DNA from: Cryptomeria japonica
Taxonomy: Eukaryota; Streptophyta; Pinopsida; Cupressales; Cupressaceae
Length of the DNA: 64,000 nt
NCBI RefSeq assembly: GCF_030272615.1
Contig: NC_081408.1
Coordinates: 341,211,793 to 341,275,792 of the forward strand
Direction of reading: 5' to 3'
Numbering within the stretch: position 1 is the first letter of the stretch; the number at the start of each line of letters is the position of its first letter. The translations under genes and the position numbers were made by a program. The notes under the pieces are model-generated. The model searched no databases and was not told the origin of the DNA. It was given only the letters and a program-made list of their open reading frames with translations. Below are positions 11,691 through 22,519 of the stretch, in pieces.

Positions 11691-13250
11691 TCTGACAACG
11701 AATATCAGCAAGCTTGCAACAATAGCGACACGCACCAAAGAGGAAAATCACCCATAGAAGGAGGTATAACCTCCCAAACACAACATCGCCTCCCTCCAAA
11801 AAATGACGCCACCTCACAAAAATCGTCCAAGTCTGAAAATCTGCAATGAATACACTCCAATGGCAGCCAATGAAAATCGCCTTGGGCTGGAAATGAGGAA
11901 AAAATGGGCAACAAAGCAATCTTCAACCTAATGTGTCAACTTGACACTTCACCAAAAATCATCAGCTGGAGGAAAAAATCGCCTTAGCAAGCATACACTT
12001 GGCAAATATAATAATATAATAATGCTGGTATCTCTCCTTTTAAACTTGATTTCACCATTAACTTTCACCACACAAACAATGTGGGATAAAAAACTTGTTC
12101 TTATACTTGCCTAGCAACAAAAAATCGACTTGCTTCTAGAAGGTAAAAAATCATTTAGTGTTCATTGCAAATCATTTATTAATTGGTTTTTTTTTTTAAA
12201 TAATCGTTGCACTTTTAAAAAACAATTAAATGTGGGTCACTTTATTTAAAATATTTCAAAATTTAACTAAAAAATGACCAATGGGGAAAATCGATTTAAC
12301 TTGGGATAAAAATCCCAATAAAATCATTAAAATATCCCTTTTGGGGAAAATAGATCCAAGTAGGGATAAAAATCCCTATCAAAAATTCACCAACTTGCAC
12401 AAAAAAGGGTTCAGGGGGGAAATCGATTTGAGTCTGGAAAGAAAATTCCAACTAAAACTTCATCACTTTGCACAAAAATCGACCCCTGTCTGGACATTCA
12501 TCTGGACACAAAATTATCAAAAATCACTCTCAATGGAAATTCGCCTAGGGTCTGGAATGAATATCCGCATAAAAATCCACAAAATCTTGTCACAAAAGGT
12601 CCTAGTGAAAAATCGATCCATGTCAGGAATCATCACAAAAGTCATCTGCAACCTTATCCATACTCCCAGTGGAAAAACGAAGGCAGTTAGGAAAAAATCC
12701 CAACACTAAGACAAAATTAATGCATCTTGGGGGAAAATTGATCCTAGTATGGATTCTAAATGGGGAAAAAACAAGGCATGTCTTGATTCCAAGGGAAATC
12801 CATGTCCAATCTGGATTTTGAGTGGAGGAAAATCATGGGTAGTCAGAAATATGAGGGGAAAAGCACCTCTAGTGTGAAATTTTGACCTTTTAACCCTTAG
12901 AATATGGATTTTCATCTGTAAAGTGATGGATTTTCCACTCAAAATCACTAGGAAACTTCAAAACTCAATAAAACTCATCTGGACTTAGGCAAATTCACCA
13001 AAAATTTGAGCGAAACAAAAGGAAACTTATCAGGATAAAGTGCAAAATCACCTTAAATAACTTCCTAGGAGCGAGAAAACAACTCCAAAAGGTCTTGAAA
13101 CACCTTAGCACTTTAAAATTTATCGACGTGGACGTTCAAAAACATGTTAACGTTCAAAAGTCTACACTTAGACAAAATTAGGATCATTTAAAATCTCAAC
13201 TTTACGCTCTTGATCCTATAACTTTGAAAAAACCCTAAACGACAATAGTG
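11691..13250. other. No gene; degenerate 60-70-bp tandem array at 12283-12950
   Basis: Between the hAT target duplication and the 1.4-kb tandem repeat. From 12283 onward about nine imperfect units begin with GGGGAAAATCGAT or a variant, followed by a TCTGGATAAAAATCCC-like phrase and an A-rich spacer. No coding content was recognised; the ORF at 12281-12709 is an artefact of the array. Confidence 0.5.
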
Positions 13251-13695
13251 TTGTCCTCATTTTTGTTTTAAAAAATGGACCATTACATAAAAAATTTGTC
13301 AAAAAATAAAAAATTTTACTCTACGGCACGCTTCTCGAGGTAAAATTTTGCTTCACCCTTAGACTAGCTTAATCCTTAGTCCATCCTCAAACCACGTTTC
13401 AAATTTCATCACATTTTAGGTTTGTTTGCTATATCTTTCCTTCAATTTCGGGTTTTTTTTCCCTAACTGCAGGTGGGAAATTTTCCTTGAATTGCACGTT
13501 TTAATGATTTCCTTTGTTTTTGTCTTTGTAGGGAAAGTTTTGGCTAATTACAAGTGCACTTTATTGTAAAAAGAACTTGTAACTTACTTTTTATTTCCCC
13601 TTTGATACTTTTTTGGCTTTTTAAGTTATGATAGGGATTTTTTTGGATAAGTTACAAGTTAATTTTAAATTGCATATTTAAAAGTCACTTGAAAT

Positions 13696-15069
13696 CAAAG
13701 TTCCCAGACTCGGACTCGGCTCGAACTCGGCAAGGCCGACTCGACTCGTGACTCGGCAATGACTCGGCAAAATTAAAAAAACCTTGAAATTAAGAGATTT
13801 TTAACAATTTAAAACTTGTTTCATGCACCCATTATTGAATAAAGCCCAATTATAATGTGTGCTAGCTTGTTATGCCATGAAAGGCATGCTGGTAGGGTAT
13901 CTACTTGTTTGGGGCTTCTGTTTAGTATTTTCTTTGGCCAAATTGAAATTTTGGGAGCACCAACATGAGACATCATGAACATCTTCACTTGGAAACTGTA
14001 AGGAATGCTTGTGTATGGTAGCATTAAATAGTGTGCTTTTTGAACTTAGGTTTTACCTTGGGACTATAGTTGACCTTGGTCTTTCTTGGACCTCTTAGTT
14101 TTTAGGCTATATATATGCTGGATGGAAGGGGGAATTGTGAGGCCAGAAGGGTTTGAAATATGCTCCTCAGAGACATGTCCCTTGCCAAAAATAACCTTGT
14201 GCCCCATGGGGGGATTTTTTGGTATGTGGGGATAGGTAGGAAATATCCCCAACTCACCCCCTTTTTTCAAAATTTTAAGAAACATCCCTGTTGTGAGGTA
14301 CTCACACATCGCCCCATTGCAAATGAAGACCCCCACTTTTTGCTTTCTAGGGTTAGCTCTTTTAGTTTTGTTGTTGGTCGTTTTAGTGTCTTAGCCTTTG
14401 CATTGAAGGGATTGAGTTTCTCAAAGGTCATCAAATCAGGTGGATCTCCTCAAGGTGGAGTGAAGGAGGTTAGGTCAGTTGAGTGATTAGGGGTTATTTA
14501 GATCATTCCTAGGGTTTTTGTGTACTATCTGGTCACGCTTCAAGTTGCTAAATCAAACCTTGGTTGAATGCATAGTGTCCTCCTAGGTCCCATCCCTTAC
14601 ATCATGGTCAGAGTGAACTCGCCTTAAAAGTCTGGAATGTCATCCTGATCCTGAAATTTGACTAAGTCTGGAAATTTGAAGGATCCTCCAAAAACTAGAT
14701 TTTGCATTATAACTCATGGAGGTCCGAAACCACTCTCAAACATCCTGACAATATATATGGAATATAACTTAAAGTATAAGAAAGAGAAAAGACATAAGGA
14801 AATGTCACTTATACTTAAATGTTATATTCCATATATGAATCCTGACGAAGATACTAACTTGTCAAACAAGTCAAAACATTGACCTGTGGTGGCCGAGTTT
14901 TGGAGCTTGGACTCGGCAAGTTTTGCCATAACTCGCCTGACTCGCGAGTTAGGCGAGTTATGGTCAAAACTCGCCGAGTCCGAGTCCCGAGTCAGCAAAA
15001 CTCGCTGAGCTTGGCTCGACTCGCCAACTCGGCGAACTCGCCTGACTCGCGGCGAATTTGGGAACTCTG
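13696..15069 (-). mobile_element. hAT-type DNA transposon 2 (1374 bp, non-autonomous)
   Basis: Perfect 8-bp target duplication CTTGAAAT at 13688-13695 and 15070-15077. Ends are CAAAGTTCCCA and, read inward from the right, CAGAGTTCCCA. Subterminal CGAGTC-type clusters lie at 13705-13770 and 14885-15055. The blocks at 14630-14850 match 10490-10700 of hAT element 1 in reverse, so this copy is inverted relative to it. It interrupts unit 1 of the 1.4-kb tandem repeat. The centre (about 13860-14620) is foreign filler. Confidence 0.88.
13860..14625 (+). mobile_element. Foreign filler nested in hAT element 2, with LTR-edge motif
   Basis: Absent from hAT element 1. It contains a TATATATA run near 14107 and, at 14289-14340, the TGTTGTGA...CACACATCGC...CCCCCAC block also found at 27030-27094, 33728-33773 and 52007-52055. 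It is therefore a piece of an LTR-type element. Boundaries are approximate and no target duplication was identified. Confidence 0.45.
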
Positions 15070-16505
15070 CTTGAAATTCTTTTGTAAAACCCCTATTTTA
15101 GTGTTTTTTTGCTTGTAATGGGGATTTTATTCCCCTATTACATGTGTTATATTATTAAAACTTGTTGAAGGGATTTTATTTTCCCTTTAAAAGTTATTAT
15201 AACTTGTATATCTCTCTCAAAAACCCGATTTTGCTTAGAATGCAAATAAAGTGACATTTTAAACTTGCTATTGTGTCTCAAAAACCCGATTTGCTCCATA
15301 CAATGAAAATGAAGGCATTTTAAACTTGCTATTGGGTTTATAAAACCCAATTTTGCCTTGTGGGAAGAAAAGTACAATTTTAAAACTTGTAATGTGAAAA
15401 TAGAAACCCGATTTTCACTTCATTATGCAAAATCGAACTTGTTGCATTCTTCTAAAAACCCGACCATCTTCTTAGGCAATTTGTTGGAGATTCCAAGCAA
15501 ATTTCGTGGAGATTTTTGGGAAGAAGAGGCGTTTTGGACTCTTGCCTCTTTCCATGCATTTGCAAACACATCTTCACGCCATTTGGATGTCATGTTTGCT
15601 GGTTTTTTGGTCTAAAACAGCAAACATGTGTTTGCTAAATACCGCGATTTTCTCTTTTAAAACTACACGAATCCTCCATCTCCCAAGTCGTTTTTGCTTG
15701 ATATGCCTAGGCGTGGAGGTTGAAGTTATTATTTGACAGATTCTTCATGCTTTTGGAAGGCAATTTGCTGCTTATAACGTTTTTCAAAAACGTGGCAAGG
15801 GTTCTGGGAGTTCATTCATTGATTATTTAAGGGATTGTTTTCTTCATTCAAAGATTGTTTCATCCTTGAAGAAGCATTCCGGATTGAAACAAGGTATGAT
15901 TTCTCTTCTTCTTGTTTCATCTTTTTGTTTTCTTGTTTTCTTGTTTTTCCATTCTAGTTGTAAATTTGTGTATATATTGATTTTGCCCCAAAAGTCGGTT
16001 TTGTGAGAGATTTTTCCCTTTTGCAAATTGTTGTCCTCATTTTTGTTTCCAAAAATGAAGGACCACTACGATGGAATTTTTATGAAAAATGAAAATTATT
16101 ACTCTATGGCACGCTTCCCGAGGCGAAATTTTGACTAATCCTTGGACTAGCTTAATCCTCAGTCCATTCTCGAATTACGTTTCAAATTTCGTCCAATTCT
16201 GGGTTCGTTTGCCATGCCTTTCCTTCAATTTCGGGTTTTAAAACCCAGACTGCAGGTGGAGAATTTTCTTCAAAATGCAAGTTTTAATGATATTCAATGT
16301 TGTGGTCTTTGTAGGGGAATTTTTGATCACTTACATGTGCATTTTTTATTTCAAATATGTCACTTGTAATTTATTTTAAGTTTCCCATTTAATGTTTTTA
16401 TCTTTTTGTTGTTTTTTGGTCATTTTTAGTTAAAATAGGGGTTTTTTAGCTCAACTGCAAGTAAACTTGCAGTTTGTCCAAAAAACCCCTACTTTAATGG
16501 GTTTT

Positions 16506-16540
16506 ACATGTAATAGGGATTTTAAATCCCCATTACATGT
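16506..16540. repeat. 35-bp palindrome in leader unit 2
   Basis: Arms ACATGTAATAGGGATTT and ATCCCCATTACATGT form an almost perfect hairpin. Equivalent palindromes with different bases occur at 15112-15144 and 22015-22049. Confidence 0.7.
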
Positions 16541-17498
16541 GTGCAAGTGTTTAATACTTGTTGTAGGGATTTTATTTCCCCCTTACAAGTATTTTTAAAC
16601 TTGCAGTTTGTCTTTTAAAACCCGATTTTAACATAAAGTTCATTTTTGACAATTTTTAAACTTGTCATTTGTCCAAAAAAACCCGATTTTGGCTTAATGA
16701 GTGAAAAAGTGAGATTTTAAACTTGTTGTTTTATATCCAAAACCCGATTTTAAGCATGAAAGAGGGAAAAGTGCAAATCGAACTTGTCATTTTGTATCCA
16801 AAACCCGATTTGCTTCCTTTTGAAGAAAACGAACTTGTCATTTGTTTTTCAAAACCCGAAATGCAAGAAGGAAGCGATTTTGGACTTTTTCAAAGCGAAA
16901 TTCGTGGATGAATCGTTGGATGAAGGAGGCGTTTTGGGTTTGCATCCTATCTTCTTGCATTTTTAGACATCTATCATGCCATTCCAAGGACAAATTCGCT
17001 GGTTTTTACCCTAAAAACAGCAACCACGTTTTTTCCTAACGTGAATCATTAATGCCACGTTTTGAGGGGTTGAATCTTTAAAATTTCGCACACTCCTAGA
17101 TCGTTTTGATCTTTCTTCCTAAGGCGTGGAGGGTAAGAGCAGGTTCGCACCATTTAATGGTGCATTGAATGTGTAATGTGTAATGAATGCCACGTTTTTC
17201 ACAAAAACGTGACTCTCTTGGCTGCGTTTTAAATCCTTTGGCATTGATACCTCTTCAAACACCTTTGCTATTATTGCTTTAGCAAATACCTTGATCGTTT
17301 TGCTGCAACAAACTTGAAATGAACACTTTCATTGGCATTTTACTCTTGCAAGTTTAAGATTGCTACCATTTTTGGGGGCATTTTCACAAAAACGTGATAA
17401 GGGTTTAAAAGTTCAGTTTTGCTTCTTCATCTCAAGAAGTATTGCATTGTTGGAGAAGCATTTTGATTTTCCAATCAAGCATTCCAGGTTCGCAATCA

Positions 17499-20400
17499 AT
17501 GTCAGATTTGCCGGCATCGCCAACTCCAAAGAAAATGAAATACAAATATGATAAATACCAGAATGAGGTTACACCTTCCCAGGTCTCCTCGCCATTGGAT
17601 CGCATCAGGGACACAGAAATAGGGCATGTTGATATGGCAGAATTCATTCATAGGGTAGAAGATCCACAGGATAACAACTTGCAGCGGCTGTTGGACAGCC
17701 ATATCCATCATGCGTCTTCTTTCCCAGTGGCTGCCCTAGAACCTGAATTTGTTCTTGCATGCGCCCATCATTTTGACAAAGAGTCAAGAGTCATAAAAAA
17801 TGATGATGGTGAAGCCATAATTCGTCTTGATGCGGATACAATCGAGAAGGTCTTCAAAATACCTCCTGCACCTGTTTACATGGAAATCACCAAAGAAAGT
17901 GCAGCAGAGTATTATGTGAAAAGAGAAAAAGATTGCAAGCGCCACATCAATAGGTGGATTCATGAGCCACGTCCTTCCTTCTCAAGATGGGCAAAGTTGT
18001 ACCGTTGTGATTTCAAGTGGGAGATAGGAGACACCATCACTCTTCTCAGCAGAATGTTAGGCCTTGAGCACTCTAATGTCTTTGAGCCATGGATGTATCA
18101 ATTCATCATGTTCATACGGCAGTCGCATCACATTTCATGGGGTGAAATCATCAGCGATGCTTTGTGCGAACAACTTGCAGCGGTTCTTACCACTATGACC
18201 TTCTTTATGAATTCTTATTTGGTATATTTAGCAGCATCACTTAGACACTTTCCAGGTCTTTCTACCAAGGGTGATCGCTCTCTCATACCAGTTTGGGAAT
18301 ATTATGACCAGCTGCCTTTGAAACCTAGCAGACTACATTTTAGAAGAGTCCAAGACGCATTCTTTGGATATTTTATGTGTCAGTTTGACATGGATCTCAG
18401 AAATAAGCGATTATCAGATGAGGCATGGGTCAAGGTATCTGAGTATGGGTGCTTATTCCTGCAATTTCCCACCTTCACCTACATGAGGATTGGGTGCTAT
18501 GATGGACAACCATACATGCTACCAAGATACCCGACCGATAGGATAATTCTTATGGAGTTGGGTAGACAGATTATGGCTGTTCATACTCTTCAGTCTGCTA
18601 GACACAAGGTTGGAATGGGGATCTCCAGCACAAATCCGTTGAAAATTGGTCGATACTCCCTTGTCACATCTGTGAAGGCTAAGGCCATGGAGGTTGAATT
18701 GCAGGAAATCAAGCTTAAGAGGTTCAAACCTAGAGCTGATTTTGATTATAGAGGTATGAAGGAAAAGATCAAAAAATCCTTTGTACATGTTCATCGCATT
18801 GAAGACATCTGGGCAGATCTCCGCACAGAAGCTGAAGTCCTGAAGATGGATTACTGCAGGCTCACTGTTGAGCAAATTGTTGACTTGAACTTGGCAGATA
18901 TCCCACAAGGGATGATTGATGATGGGCGTATACTTGATCCTGAATACACTTCACGGAGGGTTGAGGAAGCTCCACTTCCTTTGATCCAATGGTCACATAA
19001 AGAGTGCGTCTCCATTCTTGACAGATTTCAGCCTATCTTGGCCAACACTAACGCATGGTTGAAAAGCAATGCTGTTAGACTTATCAAAATCAAGGTTGGT
19101 AAAGAAGATGATTCTACAGGGCCTCTTGGACGAAAGTCTGAGATTCAGATTGATAATAAGGAGGGTGCTTCATCTTCAAGCACAAGGATCAAGTTACGAG
19201 TTAGTCGTGCAGTAGTGCTTCCTCCTGAGGAGACAACTACTCGTGGGAAGGAGAAATCACGGTTCCATGTTCGGGTGATCGATCTGGATAATCCAGAAGA
19301 GGGGCAGCAATCTGATGATGCGCCTAAGTCTCCAGTTTCAGACACGCCTCATGAGGTCATTCCTCCAGTTTCTATTGAGACGCCTCTTTCTCCTCCTGAT
19401 TTGCTCATTGACGAGTCTCCTCAGAACGCAGTTCCCATTTCAGCATACGGGCCTTCTCCTGAGCAACAACGAGAAAGTGTGTTGGAAGTTCCTGAAGATA
19501 ATCCCACTTGCATTCAGTTATCAGAAATTGATACTTCCACTTCTGGTTTTGAAGAAGTCATGAGGCAATCTTCATGTCCGTTGGTAACTGAGCAAAACAT
19601 AGTCGCTATTCAAACAGATATTCCTCCCAGGGTGACCACAGTGATTCAAACAGAAACTGCTTCTCCTTTGCCTACAGCTGTTACAGGAAGTGAGTTGATG
19701 ACTTTGCCTCCATGGCTTAGTTCTTTCACCCCGAAAAGAAAGAAGCAAGAGATCTCACCTGATGCCTTCGACTACCAGCAACTCAAACAGTCCAGATCCA
19801 AAGTTGCTAAGAAGGCGAAGACTATTTCCAGGGTAACTGTTGATAGCAACAAGATGAAAGTAGCTGAAATTGTGGAACCTATTGCAGATAAACCACTTGA
19901 TGAAATGTCAGCTGCTGATTATAAGGTTACAAGGGTAGAATTGGGCAAGCAAACACATGAAGTCATTAAACATGATGCTCAGTTTTCTGTTGCTTCACTA
20001 GTGCAAAGGTGTGACGACCTTCTTGCAAAGAAAGACAAGCTAGAAGAAGAAAACCGACAGCTCATGGCAGCCATCAATAAAATCACAAAACCTGCTGCTG
20101 AAGGGAGTAACTCCATAGGTTCTTCCGGTTCCCAAGAATCGATTCGTGGAGTAGAAAGGGCTGCTCAAAAAGTACAAGCACTGGATTCCTGGATTGATCA
20201 CCTTCATGATCAATGCGTGCAAGTGATAAAAGACATTTTTCAAATAATGTCTAAGCTGGAAACCATTGAGGAGAAATTGGATCAGACTTCTAACACTTTC
20301 AAAAAGAATCTGGAAAGTGTTGAGAAAAGTCTGGCAATCTGGCGTACCATGCCCCAACAACAGCTGAGTATTTTGCAGGAGCACACCATCATCTCTTCCA

Positions 20401-20855
20401 GGGTCATGTACTTGGAATTTGAGGAACTCATGGAAAACAAAACCCTTGTTCTTAAGTCCCTCATCGAAGAGATCAGTGATGCAAGGAGATTCCGGAATGA
20501 AGTTTATCAAGGTATTGTCTCACATTGTGAAAGGGCCTCTTGCAATATAGTAAGTCAGGATGGAGAGCTAATTCCAGAAGAAGAAGTTCTTGCGGACTTA
20601 CAGATGAGGATTCATGGTGAATGGAGGAGTGAACAATTCTCGGCAGTTTCAATTCAAGCATTGATGAAACACCAAGCCTTTTTGCATGAGATCCAGTCCA
20701 TCCTGGATAGAGACAATTCCGCGCTCCTCCGCTGTCACGACACTATTGTGAAGACTATGGTAGTTGCTAAGAACACTCATGAACCGAATCCCGAGGAACT
20801 ACAAGCGAGCATCCGGAAATTTCAAGGATTCATGTCTTCACAAAAGGCAACCTAA
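17499..20855 (+). CDS. FPTFTY-family protein, intact copy B (1118 aa)
   Basis: The longest uninterrupted ORF in the window. The ATG at 17499 (MSDLPASPTP) was chosen because copy C has an ATG at the same place; the frame stays open upstream to 17442 and similarity (IPG, SM) extends a few codons further, so an upstream spliced exon is possible. Residues about 20-450 hold the family core: a VFKIP block, LLSRMLGLEHSNVFEPWM, ISWGEIISDAL, SYLVYLAASL, and FLQFPTFTYMRIGCY followed by LPRYPTD and ELGRQI. Residues about 560-830 are proline/serine-rich and probably disordered, with a basic KRKKQEI patch. The region around 840-880 (LLAKKDKLEEENRQL) and much of the C-terminus look coiled-coil. No signal peptide, membrane span or known catalytic motif was seen. 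The function is unknown; it could be a host gene or an element-encoded protein. Confidence 0.8.
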   Translation: MSDLPASPTPKKMKYKYDKYQNEVTPSQVSSPLDRIRDTEIGHVDMAEFIHRVEDPQDNNLQRLLDSHIHHASSFPVAALEPEFVLACAHHFDKESRVIKNDDGEAIIRLDADTIEKVFKIPPAPVYMEITKESAAEYYVKREKDCKRHINRWIHEPRPSFSRWAKLYRCDFKWEIGDTITLLSRMLGLEHSNVFEPWMYQFIMFIRQSHHISWGEIISDALCEQLAAVLTTMTFFMNSYLVYLAASLRHFPGLSTKGDRSLIPVWEYYDQLPLKPSRLHFRRVQDAFFGYFMCQFDMDLRNKRLSDEAWVKVSEYGCLFLQFPTFTYMRIGCYDGQPYMLPRYPTDRIILMELGRQIMAVHTLQSARHKVGMGISSTNPLKIGRYSLVTSVKAKAMEVELQEIKLKRFKPRADFDYRGMKEKIKKSFVHVHRIEDIWADLRTEAEVLKMDYCRLTVEQIVDLNLADIPQGMIDDGRILDPEYTSRRVEEAPLPLIQWSHKECVSILDRFQPILANTNAWLKSNAVRLIKIKVGKEDDSTGPLGRKSEIQIDNKEGASSSSTRIKLRVSRAVVLPPEETTTRGKEKSRFHVRVIDLDNPEEGQQSDDAPKSPVSDTPHEVIPPVSIETPLSPPDLLIDESPQNAVPISAYGPSPEQQRESVLEVPEDNPTCIQLSEIDTSTSGFEEVMRQSSCPLVTEQNIVAIQTDIPPRVTTVIQTETASPLPTAVTGSELMTLPPWLSSFTPKRKKQEISPDAFDYQQLKQSRSKVAKKAKTISRVTVDSNKMKVAEIVEPIADKPLDEMSAADYKVTRVELGKQTHEVIKHDAQFSVASLVQRCDDLLAKKDKLEEENRQLMAAINKITKPAAEGSNSIGSSGSQESIRGVERAAQKVQALDSWIDHLHDQCVQVIKDIFQIMSKLETIEEKLDQTSNTFKKNLESVEKSLAIWRTMPQQQLSILQEHTIISSRVMYLEFEELMENKTLVLKSLIEEISDARRFRNEVYQGIVSHCERASCNIVSQDGELIPEEEVLADLQMRIHGEWRSEQFSAVSIQALMKHQAFLHEIQSILDRDNSALLRCHDTIVKTMVVAKNTHEPNPEELQASIRKFQGFMSSQKAT

Positions 20856-21164
20856 GTGTTTTTCAACACTTAGTTGAATTTTCTCTCTTTCGTAATCTTT
20901 AGTTGTAATTTCGTTTTGACAAGTTACATGTAAAAGTAATTTTTGTAAAATACAAGTTACACATTACTTGTACTTTTGTAATTACATGTAAGGCAACTAC
21001 AAGTTATGTCCGATTAGGACTGTAGTTGGAATAAGTCTTGGTTAGTTAGAGTGACTCTTAGTTAATTAATGAAGTCTCAGTTATTTATTGAAGGAGTCTT
21101 GGTGGTTGAGAGAATCTCTCAAGTTAGTTAGGATCCTCCCACCTTTTTCTCAAGGCTCCTCTTC

Positions 21165-21172
21165 TATAAATA
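21165..21172 (+). promoter_or_regulatory. TATA box in segment L1
   Basis: TATAAATA, conserved at 26139-26146 in the second copy together with flanking GGATCCTCCCACCTTTTTCTC. It points toward copy C. Confidence 0.6.
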
Positions 21173-21239
21173 CTTGAGAGGTCCATTGTAAATATATCTT
21201 TTGGAAAGCAAGCAAAAACTCTGCCAAATTTACAGCAAG

Positions 21240-21715
21240 AAGTCTTTGAGCTTATGCATGTGGATTGAAAGTTTTTGAAGAATAATAAAGAAGGATTACT
21301 CAAGTTTTGAGTCTTTGAGCTACATGTTTGGGTTTGAATCTTTTATTTCTTCTATGCAAAGTGTTTCTAAAGGAGCTTAGTCCAATCTGATTTGAAGTCT
21401 TTGAGCTGCAAGTAGAGAAGATTAATTAAAATAGGAAAATCTCTAGAAGGAGCAGCAAGTCTTTGAGCTTGCGTCTATTCTTGAGGAAAAGTTACTGTTT
21501 GATAAGAAATAGCAGCAAGTCTTTGAGCTTGCATTAGTTCTTGTCTTTGTGTTAAAAGAATAAATTATTCCAGTCTTTGAGCTGTTGTTGTTTATTCATT
21601 GTAAAATTTAGTATAGAAAAGGGTAGATAGGACTTCCAATAGTCAAGTCTTTGAGCTTGATATTGTTGTCCCGTCCCGAAGGAAGTGACGGAAGTCTTTG
21701 TGCTTTCAGGAAACT
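21240..21715 (+). ncRNA. Array of eight small stem-loops with TCTTTGAG loop
   Basis: The word AGTCTTTGAGCT or a one-base variant occurs eight times, 45-75 bp apart, downstream of the TATA box, so it would lie in the 5' part of a transcript. At several copies the flanks pair: GCAAG/CTTGC at 21455-21472 and 21515-21532, TCAAG/CTTGA at 21643-21660. In the homologous array of segment L2 the partner of the 21515 copy reads TGTGAG/CTCACA (26496-26515), a paired change on both arms. The structural role is inferred from this covariation only. Confidence 0.5.
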
Positions 21716-21912
21716 TCATTTCCTTTCTCTTATTTCACTTGAAAGTGGTTACTGTTGTTATTCAATCGCTATCCTTTTCTGTGAAGAGAAAAGGATATTG
21801 TCTTTCTTGAAAAAAGAAGAAAGATTGCTGTCCCATCCCATTTTATTTTCCAAGTTGTAGTTAGATAGGGGGAGCCTTCCCTTAATTAGGAGAGTTTTTA
21901 CTCGTGTGCTGT

Positions 21913-21964
21913 GGTTGAAACCACAATTTTGTATATTTCCCCTAAGTGTACAAAATTTTCAACC
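21913..21964 (+). other. Terminal hairpin of segment L1
   Basis: Arms GGTTGAAA...AATTTTGTA and TACAAAATT...TTCAACC enclose a short AT/C-rich loop, four bases from the segment end. It is conserved at 26902-26952. It could act in 3'-end formation or as an element end. Confidence 0.55.
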
Positions 21965-21968
21965 AACA

Positions 21969-22519
21969 CAAAGCAACTTGTGAATTGCATTGTTCTTCCT
22001 CATTTTCCCTCTTTACTTGTATTCGGGACTTTAAATCCCAATTACAAGTTGGATGAAAATAATTGATCTTCCCTTATGGTTATAAAAATTTAACCATCTT
22101 TTGTTGAAATTCCAAGTGGCAAAGATGAAAAATACCCATCCTTCCAAAATCGGGTTTTTAGAACCGGATTGCATGTTGAAGATTCTTCCCATTTTCTTGA
22201 AAATGACATTCCAAAGATCTTCCCATTTTTATCCATCCATATTGCCTATATCCGTACTTTCCGTTCACGTCATTTCCCACAAGTCCAAATCTCATTTTTC
22301 ACTCATTTCTCCATTTTTCGTTTTACAAGTATACTTGCATTCAGGTTTTAAAAATCCAATTGCATGTTTGTTCTTCCCCACTTGTATGCTTGTAAAATTT
22401 TCCCCAAGATCCGAGATTGGTCAAAGTCAAAATTCTAGCATTCCCATTTATTTCCCATCTTTCTCTCACAAAGTCGTGAAGTGCAAGGGCTGGAGTTCTT
22501 CCCATTCAAAGAAGGAAAA
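21969..22519. other. Leader of copy C; no separate gene
   Basis: Resembles the AACCCGATTT/ACTTGTA style leader of copy B and contains a 35-bp palindrome at 22015-22049. The ORFs at 22101-22526 and 22169-22351 have no recognisable content. Confidence 0.45.

Larger units (their letters stand above)
13251..17420 (+). repeat. Two diverged copies of a ~1.4-kb unit upstream of the 1118-aa gene
   Basis: Unit 1 (13251-16030, with a 1374-bp hAT insertion) and unit 2 (16031-about 17420) both start TTGTCCTCATTTTTGTTT. Then come the same blocks in order: the TCTAYGGCACGCTTC box, GCTTAATCC, TTTCCTTCAATTTCGGG, a series of AACCCGATTT phrases, GAGGCGTTTTGG, GGCGTGGAG and a CAAAAACGTG box. Each unit contains a palindrome (15112-15144; 16506-16540). 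They may be leader or promoter sequence of the FPTFTY gene, duplicated. A possible splice donor AACAAG/GTATGA ends the unit 1 leader near 15892. Confidence 0.7.
20857..21968 (+). repeat. 1.1-kb downstream segment L1 (promoter-bearing, LTR-like)
   Basis: Begins TGTTTTTCAACAC just after the stop of copy B and ends TTTTCAACCAACA. It is homologous along its length to 25873-26956 after copy C. It holds a TATA box (21165), an array of AGTCTTTGAGCT stem-loops, a GGGGGAG tract near 21870 and a terminal hairpin. TG...CA edges and an internal promoter suggest an LTR. Against that, no clear polypurine tract or primer site is present, and divergence from the second copy looks similar to that of the ORFs, which fits a tandem duplication of a whole unit. 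Confidence 0.6.

Noticed and set aside
12281-12709. 142-aa ORF
   Set aside because: Produced by the degenerate AT-rich array; repeated phrases, no domain.
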